The notes under the pieces are model-generated. The model saw nothing but the letters and a program-made list of their open reading frames with translations, ran no database searches and was not told where the DNA came from. DNA of 64,000 nt from Amycolatopsis coloradensis (GTDB lineage Bacteria; Actinomycetota; Actinomycetes; Mycobacteriales; Pseudonocardiaceae). The stretch is taken from assembly GCF_001953865.1 (NCBI RefSeq), contig NZ_MQUQ01000020.1, positions 204,126 through 268,125 on the forward strand. Direction: 5' to 3'. The position numbers and the translations under genes were made by a program. This document shows, one piece after another, positions 47,906 to 55,335 of the stretch (position 1 is its first letter; each line of letters opens with the position of its first letter).

Positions 47906-49427
47906 TTGCTTCCTCCTCTGGATAGGCGGTGCGGTTGCGCTCGGGCAGGGCCAGGAGCAGGTAGACGACGAAGGCGCCCGCCAGTCCGACGACCCAGTTG
48001 TAGTCGTAGAGCGGTTTCAGGACCGGGATCAGCCCGTCGGCGGGGAACGGCCCGCCGTACGCGCCGCCGACCGAAAGCACGGCGCCGACCAGTGTCGCAA
48101 CGAGCGCGCGCCAGTTCCAGCCGCCCTTGAACCAGTAGGCGCCGCGTTCGGTGTAGAGGTCCCGCAGGTGCAGCTTGGTGCGGTTGACGACCCAGTAGCC
48201 GGCGACGAGCACCCCGGCGACCGCGCCGAGCAGGCCGCCGTAGAAGCCGAGCCACGCGAAGATGTAGATGTTCGGGTCGGAGTAGAGCCGCCACGGCTGG
48301 ATGACGATGCCGATGATCCCGGTGATCAGCCCTCCGACAGCGAAGGTGATCTTCTTCGGGAAGGCGTTGGAGAAGTCGTAGGACGGGCTGACCACGTTGG
48401 CCGCGAGGTTCGCCGACACGGTCGCCAGCACCAGCGCGATCAGGGCGACCACGACCACCACGGGGGAGTCGAAGCGGTCGGCCAGTTTCGCCGGGTCCCA
48501 GATCTGCTCGCCGTAGAGGACACTGCCGCCCGACGTGGTCAGGATCGCTACGATCGCGATGAACGTCATCGTGGTCGGCAGGCCGAAGATCTGGCCGCGG
48601 ACCTGCTTGCCCTGGCTGCCGCCGAAACGGGTGAAGTCCGGCATGTTGAGCGAAAGCGTCGACCAGAACGCGATCATCGCCATCAGCGACGGCGCGAACA
48701 CCTTCCAGAAGTCGGGCCCCCAGCCGAGTCTTCCGGGTTCGGACAGGATCGGGCCGAGTCCGCCCGCCTTGACCAGCACGTAGCCGAGCAGGATCAGGAA
48801 GCCGACCGAGACCAGCGGCGCCGTCCAGTTCTCGAACTTCCGCACCGCCTCCATCCCGCGCCAGATGACGATCATCTGGAACAGCCAGAACAATCCGAAC
48901 GACAGCCACAGCGTCCAGTGCTGGCCGAGGACGACGGTGGAGTCCTTCCAGCCGGAGCCCGCCAACCGCCCGACGATGATGTAGACGGCCTCGCCGCCGA
49001 CCCAGGTCTGGATGCCGAACCAGCCGCACGCGATGAACGCCCGCAGCAAAGCGGCCAGATTCGCGCCGCGCATCCCGAAGAAGGCGCGGGCGAACACCGG
49101 GAACGGGATGCCGTACTTCGTCCCGGCGTGGCTGTTGAGCAGCATCGGGGCGAGCACGATCAGGTTGCCGATGGTGATCGTCATCAACGCCTGGACCCAG
49201 TCCATGCCGAGCGCGATCAAGGAGGCGGCGAGCGCGTACGAGGGGATGTTGTGCGCCATCCCCATCCACAACGCGAAGTAGTTGTAGGTCGTCCAGGTCC
49301 GTTTCCCGACCGGGACCGGGGCGAGTTCTTCGTTGTAGAAGCGGCTGTCCCGCAAGGACTCGACCTCGCCGAGTTCCACCCGGCCGTCAGGATGCACGAG
49401 CTGGGTTCCGCGTGCCGTCGGCTCCAT
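47856..49427 (-). CDS. NCS1-family nucleobase/hydantoin:cation symporter
   Basis: A 523-residue, 12-helix transporter: TWTTYNYFALWMGMAHNIPSY, FFGMRGANLAALLRAFIACGWFGIQTW, MPDFTRFGGSQGKQVRGQI. NCS1 carriers import allantoin, uracil, cytosine or hydantoins with Na+ or H+. As the first gene of the operon it likely brings in the ring opened by the next two products. ATG 49427 chosen; a GTG 51 bases upstream is possible. Its 3' end overlaps the next gene by 50 bp. Confidence 0.92.
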   Translation of the reverse strand: MEPTARGTQLVHPDGRVELGEVESLRDSRFYNEELAPVPVGKRTWTTYNYFALWMGMAHNIPSYALAASLIALGMDWVQALMTITIGNLIVLAPMLLNSHAGTKYGIPFPVFARAFFGMRGANLAALLRAFIACGWFGIQTWVGGEAVYIIVGRLAGSGWKDSTVVLGQHWTLWLSFGLFWLFQMIVIWRGMEAVRKFENWTAPLVSVGFLILLGYVLVKAGGLGPILSEPGRLGWGPDFWKVFAPSLMAMIAFWSTLSLNMPDFTRFGGSQGKQVRGQIFGLPTTMTFIAIVAILTTSGGSVLYGEQIWDPAKLADRFDSPVVVVVALIALVLATVSANLAANVVSPSYDFSNAFPKKITFAVGGLITGIIGIVIQPWRLYSDPNIYIFAWLGFYGGLLGAVAGVLVAGYWVVNRTKLHLRDLYTERGAYWFKGGWNWRALVATLVGAVLSVGGAYGGPFPADGLIPVLKPLYDYNWVVGLAGAFVVYLLLALPERNRTAYPEEEASERPGPSRIDPAAVDG

Positions 49428-49582
49428 TGCGGAATCGTGCTCGCCCGCCCCGCGCGGTGGGACTGGCAGACTGTTCACTGTTGATGGCGTCGGAACGCAG
49501 ACTGTCGATTGCGTTCGAAGGCCCCTGGTGCATGACCTGCGTCACACACACGGACGTAGTAATCAGGCAAACGGGCTGAAAC

Positions 49583-49623
49583 ATCTCCACAGGATCTCCA
49601 CAGCTCACCCGAACGGTCTCCAC
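49583..49623 (+). promoter_or_regulatory. Helically phased direct repeats upstream of the response regulator
   Basis: TCTCCAC occurs at 49584-49590, 49595-49601 and 49617-49623; the offsets are 11 and 22 bp, so all three lie on one face of the helix. The first two extend to ATCTCCACAG. This is the layout bound by OmpR/PhoB-type regulators, 24-63 bp before the gene encoding one, so autoregulation is likely. Confidence 0.55.
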
Positions 49624-49646
49624 GGTCGCTGCTTACAGTCATCCCC

Positions 49647-50351
49647 ATGGAACTGGGAGGGCGCCGGGTGCTGGTCGTCGAGGACGACGTGACCATCGCT
49701 GAAAGCATCGCCGCGCGCTTGCGGGCCGAGGGTTTCACCGTGGACCTGGCGCACGACGGCCCGTCCGGTGTCGAGGTGGACACGGCGCGGGAGCCGGATC
49801 TGGTGGTGCTGGACGTGATGCTGCCGGGGTTCGACGGGCTGGAAGTCTGCCGCCGGATCCAGGGCCGCCGTCCGGTCCCGGTGCTGATGCTGACCGCCCG
49901 TTCCGATGAGACCGACATGCTGATCGGCCTTGGCGTCGGCGCGGACGACTACCTCACCAAACCGTTCTCCATGCGGGTGCTCTCGGCCAGGGTGCACGCC
50001 TTGCTGCGCCGCGTCGACCGGTCCGCCCGCGCCGACGTGAGCGAAGCGGGCGCGACGATCGTGCTCGGCGACCTCGAAATCGACGTCGAACAGCGAAGGG
50101 TCACCCGGGCGGGCACACCGGCCCAGCTGACGCCGATCGAGTTCGACCTCCTCGTCCACTTCGCGAAACGGCCGAGGGCGGTGCAACCGAGGGAACGGCT
50201 GCTCAGCGAGGTCTGGGACTGGGACGTCGCGGGCACGGGGTCGGGCACCCGCGCGGTCGACAGTCACATCAAGGCGCTGCGCCGCAAACTGGGCGCGGAC
50301 CTCATCCGCACCGTGCACGGTGTCGGGTACGCCCTGGAGGTGGGATCGTGA
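49647..50351 (+). CDS. OmpR-family response regulator
   Basis: A 234-residue regulator. Receiver: RRVLVVEDDVTIAESIAARL, phosphoacceptor Asp in PDLVVLDVMLPGFDGLE, conserved Lys in DDYLTKPF. C-terminal winged helix: LTPIEFDLLVHFAKRPRAVQ through IRTVHGVGYALEVGS. Overlaps the kinase gene by four bases (GTGA), a classic two-component pair. Confidence 0.94.
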   Translation: MELGGRRVLVVEDDVTIAESIAARLRAEGFTVDLAHDGPSGVEVDTAREPDLVVLDVMLPGFDGLEVCRRIQGRRPVPVLMLTARSDETDMLIGLGVGADDYLTKPFSMRVLSARVHALLRRVDRSARADVSEAGATIVLGDLEIDVEQRRVTRAGTPAQLTPIEFDLLVHFAKRPRAVQPRERLLSEVWDWDVAGTGSGTRAVDSHIKALRRKLGADLIRTVHGVGYALEVGS

Positions 50352-51385
50352 AGCTGCGCCCGCTGTTCGGCCGGATCGTCGACGCGCTTCCGAGGCCGCT
50401 CGACCCGGTCCGGTCCATCAAGCTCAAGCTCGCGATCCTGCTGGTGTCCTCGGGCGGGATCGCGTTCGCCTTCTTCAACTGGCAGATCGGCTGGCTGCCG
50501 CCGCGCACCACGATCGCCGCGATGGTGCTCGCCGTGGTCACCTCGCAGATCCTGGCGCACGGGATGACCAGGCCGCTGCGCGAGATGACCGCGGCCGCCA
50601 GGGCGATGGCCAAGGGCGACTACACCCGGCGTGTCCGGGCGACCGCCCGCGACGAGGTCGGCGAGCTGTCGCACGCCTTCAACCAGATGGCGGCCGATCT
50701 CGACGCCTCGGACCAGCGCCGCCGTGAACTGATCGCGAACGTCTCCCACGAACTCCGCACCCCGATCACCGCGCTGAACGGCGTACTGGAGAACCTGGTC
50801 GACGGGGTCGCCAAACCCGATCCGGCGACACTGAAGACCGCGTTGCAGCAGACCGAACGACTCGGCAGGCTCGTCTCGGAACTCCTCGATCTTTCCCGGA
50901 TCGACGCGGGGGCGTTCCCGTTGCAACTCGAGGAGTTCGACCTCGAACTGCTCCTGGACGAGGTCGCCGCCGAAGCGGGGATCACCGCCGCCGCGACCGG
51001 CCGTGGCGTGCGGTTCGCCGTCGACGTCCAGCCACCCGGCGCGATGGCCGTCGCCGACCGCGGCAGGCTCTACCAGGTCGTGGTGAACCTGCTCGACAAC
51101 GCCGTCCGGCACGGGCCGTCCGGGGGAGCGGTCCGGGTGCGGGCGGAGGCCCGCGAGGCCGACGTCGTCATCGAGGTCGAGGACGAAGGCCCCGGGATAC
51201 CGCCAGGGGAGCGGGACAGCGTCTTCGAACGGTTCACCCGCGGCGAGCGCGCGGGCGGCGGGGGCACCGGACTCGGCCTCGCGATCGCGCGGTGGGTGGT
51301 CGATCTCCACGACGGCAGCATCGCCGTCGTCAGCCCCGAACAGCGGCCGGGCTGTGTCATCCGCGTCGTGATCCCGGTTCCCTGA
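50348..51385 (+). CDS. Sensor histidine kinase with a minimal membrane sensor
   Basis: A 345-residue kinase. Two membrane helices (about 24-41 and 50-68) are joined by only a few residues, so there is no extracellular domain: an intramembrane-sensing or partner-dependent layout. HAMP follows (TRPLREMTAAARAMAKGDYTRRV), then HisKA with phospho-His in NVSHELRTPITAL, and HATPase with NLLDNAVRHGP, DEGPGIP and GGTGLGLAIARW. Probably senses through the membrane or the downstream DUF4173 protein. Confidence 0.93.
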   Translation: MKLRPLFGRIVDALPRPLDPVRSIKLKLAILLVSSGGIAFAFFNWQIGWLPPRTTIAAMVLAVVTSQILAHGMTRPLREMTAAARAMAKGDYTRRVRATARDEVGELSHAFNQMAADLDASDQRRRELIANVSHELRTPITALNGVLENLVDGVAKPDPATLKTALQQTERLGRLVSELLDLSRIDAGAFPLQLEEFDLELLLDEVAAEAGITAAATGRGVRFAVDVQPPGAMAVADRGRLYQVVVNLLDNAVRHGPSGGAVRVRAEAREADVVIEVEDEGPGIPPGERDSVFERFTRGERAGGGGTGLGLAIARWVVDLHDGSIAVVSPEQRPGCVIRVVIPVP

Positions 51386-51452
51386 AACCCTCTCCGAATT
51401 CTCGATGGTTTCTCATACGCAAGGGGATGTGCTTTCGCAAATGGAGGAGTCG

Positions 51453-53018
51453 ATGAGCGAAGAACAAGAGGAGACGCAAGCGCACGCGTCGCCCCCTTGG
51501 GTGACGGACACCTTGCCGCCCGCGCCCCCGGTCCCGGTCCCGGTGCCGGTACTGATGCGGCCGCGGGTGCCGCCGAAGTCGGCGATCGTCCCGCTGCCCG
51601 GCTCGGTCGTGCCCGCCGCTGTCGCCACCGGGCTGGTCTCCGCCGTCGCCATGCCGGACGATCCCGGAGCCGGGTGGTTCCTGGCCGGTTTGGCGTTCGC
51701 GGTGGCCGTCTACTTCGCCGACAAGCGGGCCCGCGGCGACGCCGCACCGCGTTTCCGCCTGGCCGACGCGTGGTGGGCGGCGGCCGCGCTCGGCCTGCTC
51801 GCGGTCGGTATGTTCCGCGCGTCGGTGTGGCTGAACGTGCTGTGCGTGATGGCCGCCTGCGTCGCGGGATCCCTCGCGGTGGTGGGGAAACGCACGGTGA
51901 ACACGATCATCTACGACGTCTTCGCGGTCCCGATCGAAGCGCTGCTTTCGGTCCCGTGGATCGGCCGAGGGCTCATGAAGTTCAGCAAGAAAACGGAAGG
52001 CCGCACGAGGCCGAAGCTCCTGGTGCCGGTGCTGGCGAGCGCCGGACTGCTGCTGGTGTTCGTCCCGCTGCTGCGCGGCGCGGACGCCGTGTTCGCGAGC
52101 GTCGTGGACGCGGTGATCCCCGAACTGAGCCCGGGCACCTTCGTACGCTGGGGTTTCCTGTTCGTCGTGGCCGCGTTCGCCGTCGCCGGGGCCTGCTACC
52201 TGCTGGCGGCGCCGCCGTTGCCCGCCGAGGACGACGCGCCACGCAAACGGCTGGCGCACCGGCTCGAATGGACCTTGCCGCTGAGCGTACTGGTGCTGCT
52301 GTTCGCGAGTTTCGTCGTGGTCCGCCTGGTCGTGCTGTTCGGCGGCACCGACTATGTCCTGGCCACGAGTGGCCTGACCGCGGCCGAATACGCCAGGAGC
52401 GGGTTCTGGCAGCTGTCCGCCATCACCGTGCTGACCCTCCTGCTGGTCGCCGCGGCGCTGCGATGGGCGCCGAAGTCCTCGGCGGCCGACCGGGGCTGGC
52501 AGCGTGGACTGCTCGGGGTGCTGAGTGTGCTCAGCCTGGTGCTGGTCGCGTCGGCGTTGAGTCGCATGTGGACATATCAGCAGGCCTACGGGTTCACCGT
52601 GTTGCGGCTGCTGGTCGAGGTCTGCGAACTCTGGATCGGCCTGATCTTCCTGCTGGTCCTTCTATCCCTGATCCCGTTGCGCTCGGCGTGGCTGCCCCGC
52701 GCGGCCATCGGTGCCGCCGTCGTGGCCCTGCTGGGACTGGCGGTGCTGGACCCGGAGCGTTTCATCGCCGATCGCAACATCGACCGGATCACGCACGGCA
52801 AGACGCTCGACACCCGCTACCTGTCAGGGTTTTCCACCGACGTCGTCCCCGCGGCGGAACGGCTCCCGGAGCCGCTGCGGTCCTGTGTGCTCGGACCGGT
52901 CATGACGGATTTTCCACAAGATGATTGGCGTGAATGGAACCTGAGCCGGTCCCTCGCGCGTCAGACCTCCGTTGCCGCGGTGGACGGGGCGAAATGCGCT
53001 TATCGGGCCCGTCCCTGA
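51453..53018 (+). CDS. DUF4173/DUF4153-family polytopic membrane protein
   Basis: A 521-residue protein: an acidic/Pro-rich N-terminus (VPVPVPVLMRP), about 12 membrane helices, a PWIGRGLMKF loop and a soluble C-terminal tail with TDFPQDDWREWNLSRS. Function of the family is unknown; members often sit beside two-component systems. The ATG at 51453 follows GGAGGAGTCG. The gap to the kinase is 67 bp, so co-transcription is likely. Confidence 0.82.
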   Translation: MSEEQEETQAHASPPWVTDTLPPAPPVPVPVPVLMRPRVPPKSAIVPLPGSVVPAAVATGLVSAVAMPDDPGAGWFLAGLAFAVAVYFADKRARGDAAPRFRLADAWWAAAALGLLAVGMFRASVWLNVLCVMAACVAGSLAVVGKRTVNTIIYDVFAVPIEALLSVPWIGRGLMKFSKKTEGRTRPKLLVPVLASAGLLLVFVPLLRGADAVFASVVDAVIPELSPGTFVRWGFLFVVAAFAVAGACYLLAAPPLPAEDDAPRKRLAHRLEWTLPLSVLVLLFASFVVVRLVVLFGGTDYVLATSGLTAAEYARSGFWQLSAITVLTLLLVAAALRWAPKSSAADRGWQRGLLGVLSVLSLVLVASALSRMWTYQQAYGFTVLRLLVEVCELWIGLIFLLVLLSLIPLRSAWLPRAAIGAAVVALLGLAVLDPERFIADRNIDRITHGKTLDTRYLSGFSTDVVPAAERLPEPLRSCVLGPVMTDFPQDDWREWNLSRSLARQTSVAAVDGAKCAYRARP

Positions 53019-53032
53019 GCCGTGGCACCACG

Positions 53033-53070
53033 GCCTTGATCGCCCTCCTGGGGGTGAGGGCGATCAAGGC
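53033..53070 (+). terminator. Terminator of the DUF4173 gene
   Basis: GCCTTGATCGCCCTC and GAGGGCGATCAAGGC form a perfect 15-bp stem around CTGGGGGT, 15 bases after the stop. Confidence 0.85.
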
Positions 53071-53084
53071 GGTGGTCGGGCGGC

Positions 53085-53119
53085 GACCGCCGGGCCGTCG
53101 AGGGGGAGGCCCGGCGGTC
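53085..53119 (-). terminator. Terminator facing the inhibitor gene
   Basis: GACCGCCGGGCC (53085-53096) and GGCCCGGCGGTC (53108-53119) pair perfectly around 11 bases, just downstream of the minus-strand inhibitor gene. With the hairpin at 53033-53070 it isolates the two convergent transcripts. Confidence 0.78.
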
Positions 53120-53145
53120 ACCTGGTCAGTTCCGGTCAGAACCGG

Positions 53146-53511
53146 TCAGAAGGTGAAGACACCGTCGGAGTCGGCATCGGCGACGCAGGGGTTGGCGTAC
53201 GAGGTGCGGAAGATGACCGGGTCGCCACGCCACTTGCCGACCGCGGAGACGTCGATCGGGGCGTATTCCAAGGTGCAGGAACGCGGTTCCCCGCGTAGCC
53301 TGCCGAACTTTCCGTCCACTTTGGACAGGCTGGCGCAGGCGTCACCGCGGTCGGGGTGTGAACCACCGGTGGGCTGGCAGGTGAGTGAAACGGTGCCGAT
53401 CCGGCCATTCGAGTGGTGGCTGGTCAGCTGGAACGTGGATTCGGCCGGCTGCGCGGGGGCCATGCAGGCCAACGCGAGAACGCAGGCGCCGATCGGTTCG
53501 AAGAAAGCCAT
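53146..53511 (-). CDS. Subtilisin-inhibitor-like secreted protein (SSI family)
   Basis: A 121-residue precursor; the N-terminus (FFEPIGACVLALACMAPAQPAES) is a signal peptide. The mature part follows the SSI pattern: SLTCQPTGGSHPDRGDACASL, a VDGKFG strand, then the binding loop SCTLEYAPI and the ending NPCVADADSDGVFTF. By alignment with Streptomyces SSI the reactive P1 residue (Met in SSI) is Leu in CTLEY. It should inhibit serine proteases secreted by the cell or by rivals. Confidence 0.87.
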   Translation of the reverse strand: MAFFEPIGACVLALACMAPAQPAESTFQLTSHHSNGRIGTVSLTCQPTGGSHPDRGDACASLSKVDGKFGRLRGEPRSCTLEYAPIDVSAVGKWRGDPVIFRTSYANPCVADADSDGVFTF

Positions 53512-53570
53512 ATCATCTCTATCGGCTTATGGGACCCGGTGACTGTGTTCCACGCTTGGGTGAGATTTGC

Positions 53571-55193
53571 TCACCCGGTCGTGTGTTCGTCGTCTTCTCG
53601 AATGTCGTGGGCGAGCAAGGCGACGTAGAGGGAGAGCATCGATTCCGGGTCTTCCAGCCGCACCCCGAGTACCTGCTCGATCCGGGCCAGCTGCTGGTAG
53701 TAGGCGGTGCGGGAGGTGTGCGCGGCCGCCGCGGCCGCCGATTTGTTGCCGCCGTGCTCGCAGTAATGTCTCAACGCCTGGACGAGTCTGCTGCCCTGCG
53801 CGGCGTCGCGGCTCAGCAGCGGGCCGAGTTCCCGCGCGGCGAACGCGGTGATCCGTTCGTCGCCAGCCAGCAGGTGCAGCAAACCGCGCAAGCGGACGTC
53901 GTCGAGGCGGTGGACCACGCGTTCGGCGTTTTCGGTCAGTGCCGCGGCGGCGACCTGGGCGGCTTCGACGAGCGTCCGGCGGGCCTCGGCGGGTCCGGCG
54001 CCCGTGGTCCCCACCGCGACCACGGCCGGCGCGCTGGAACGAGCCTCGTGGACGTCGGTGGCCAGCCGGTGCAACACCGCGTCGACCCCCGCCTCCGGCG
54101 AAAGCGCGATCAGCGCGCGCACCAGGGTGTCGTCCGTGGCCACCAGGGCGGACACCCTGGCCCGCCGGGCGGCGAGCGCGGTCGCTTCGGCGAGTTCCCT
54201 CAGCAGCACCGGAGTCGACTGCGTCGTCCTGGTGGTCGCGGTGATCCGGGGCCGCACGGCGACCCCGACCAGCAGCCGTCCCGTCAGCGGGACGCCCAGC
54301 GCGGAGGCCCGCGCGGTCAGTTCGGCGGGCGGCACCGGGTTCGCCAGCAGTTCGGTCAGGATCGCGCGGTGCGCCTGCCGTTCGAGGCTGTCGGTGTCCT
54401 TGGCTACCAGCCGGTGGACCGCGAGCGCGGACGCGGCGCGTTCGGCGACCACCACGTGCCGCCGCGACGGCGGATCCCCGCAGACGACGACCAGCCGTCC
54501 CCAGTCGTGCCCCCGCGCGCCGATCACGGTGACCAGCCAGCCCGCGCCGGCGTGGAAACCGGTCCGCTCGCCGACCTGCACCGGCCGCGACCGCGACGGC
54601 CAGCCCGGCAGCAGTTCGCCGGGGTCGGCACCCGCGGTGTCGTAGGCGAGGACCTCGTGCGACAGCGTCTCCAGCACGACGGGATGTTCGGTGAGTCTCG
54701 CGACCTCGCGCAGGATGTCGCCCGGCTCGGCACCGGCGACCGTCAGCGCGGTGAATGTCTCGTGCACCCGTTCCGCCGCCCGGAGTTCGTCGACCTGGGC
54801 GTCCACGATCAGCCCGTTCACCGCCTCGGTGACCGACACGAAGCGCGTCTCCCGCGAGAGGGTGACCAGGGGGACGCCGTGCTGGTCCGCGGCCTCGACC
54901 AGCGCGGACGGCAGCTTGTCACTCCAATGACGGACCAGTTCGACGACGACCCCGGCCACTCCGACCCCGGCCAGCTCGGCGACGTACCTGGCGAGCGCGG
55001 GGCCGTCGTCGGGTAGCGCGACCCCGGTGGTGAGCACCAGTTCCCCGCCCCGCAGCAGCGGGGCGATGTCCGCGACCTCGGCGACGTGCGCCCAGCGGAC
55101 CGGCGCGTCCAGCCCCGCCGCCCCCGCCACCACATGGGGCCTGCCCTGACGCAGCACCGGCAGCGCGAGCACTTCGGCGACGGTCGGGTACAT
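53571..55193 (-). CDS. PucR-family transcriptional regulator
   Basis: A 540-residue regulator: N-terminal PucR domain (YPTVAEVLALPVLRQGRPHVVAGAAGLDAPVRWAHVAEV), a GGDEF-like middle and a C-terminal helix-turn-helix (QALRHYCEHGGNKSAAAAAAHTSRTAYYQQLARIEQVLGV). PucR members control purine, allantoin, GABA or proline use. It is divergent from mmsA, the probable target, and may also answer to the hydantoin operon 4 kb away. Confidence 0.92.
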   Translation of the reverse strand: MYPTVAEVLALPVLRQGRPHVVAGAAGLDAPVRWAHVAEVADIAPLLRGGELVLTTGVALPDDGPALARYVAELAGVGVAGVVVELVRHWSDKLPSALVEAADQHGVPLVTLSRETRFVSVTEAVNGLIVDAQVDELRAAERVHETFTALTVAGAEPGDILREVARLTEHPVVLETLSHEVLAYDTAGADPGELLPGWPSRSRPVQVGERTGFHAGAGWLVTVIGARGHDWGRLVVVCGDPPSRRHVVVAERAASALAVHRLVAKDTDSLERQAHRAILTELLANPVPPAELTARASALGVPLTGRLLVGVAVRPRITATTRTTQSTPVLLRELAEATALAARRARVSALVATDDTLVRALIALSPEAGVDAVLHRLATDVHEARSSAPAVVAVGTTGAGPAEARRTLVEAAQVAAAALTENAERVVHRLDDVRLRGLLHLLAGDERITAFAARELGPLLSRDAAQGSRLVQALRHYCEHGGNKSAAAAAAHTSRTAYYQQLARIEQVLGVRLEDPESMLSLYVALLAHDIREDDEHTTG

Positions 55194-55228
55194 CGGCCTC
55201 CCACCTGGTCGGAACGCAGGAGACAGAC

Positions 55229-55256
55229 TGTACGGCCGGGACCGGGAGTCCGTACA
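55229..55256. promoter_or_regulatory. Inverted repeat in the PucR-mmsA divergent gap
   Basis: TGTACGG (55229-55235) and CCGTACA (55250-55256) are perfect inverted copies 14 bases apart, midway between the two divergent starts. Candidate PucR operator. Confidence 0.4.
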
Positions 55257-55335
55257 CGTTGCCGATGGTGTCGGTGTGGCGCGCGCGCCCAGACTCGACC
55301 GGGAGCAGACACCCCGGACCAGGAGGGCGGACCCC

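Noticed and set aside
49550-49580. A 15-codon leader-like frame (ATG ACC TGC ...) upstream of the response regulator
   Set aside because: No ribosome site, no conserved pattern, and the direct repeats start just after it.
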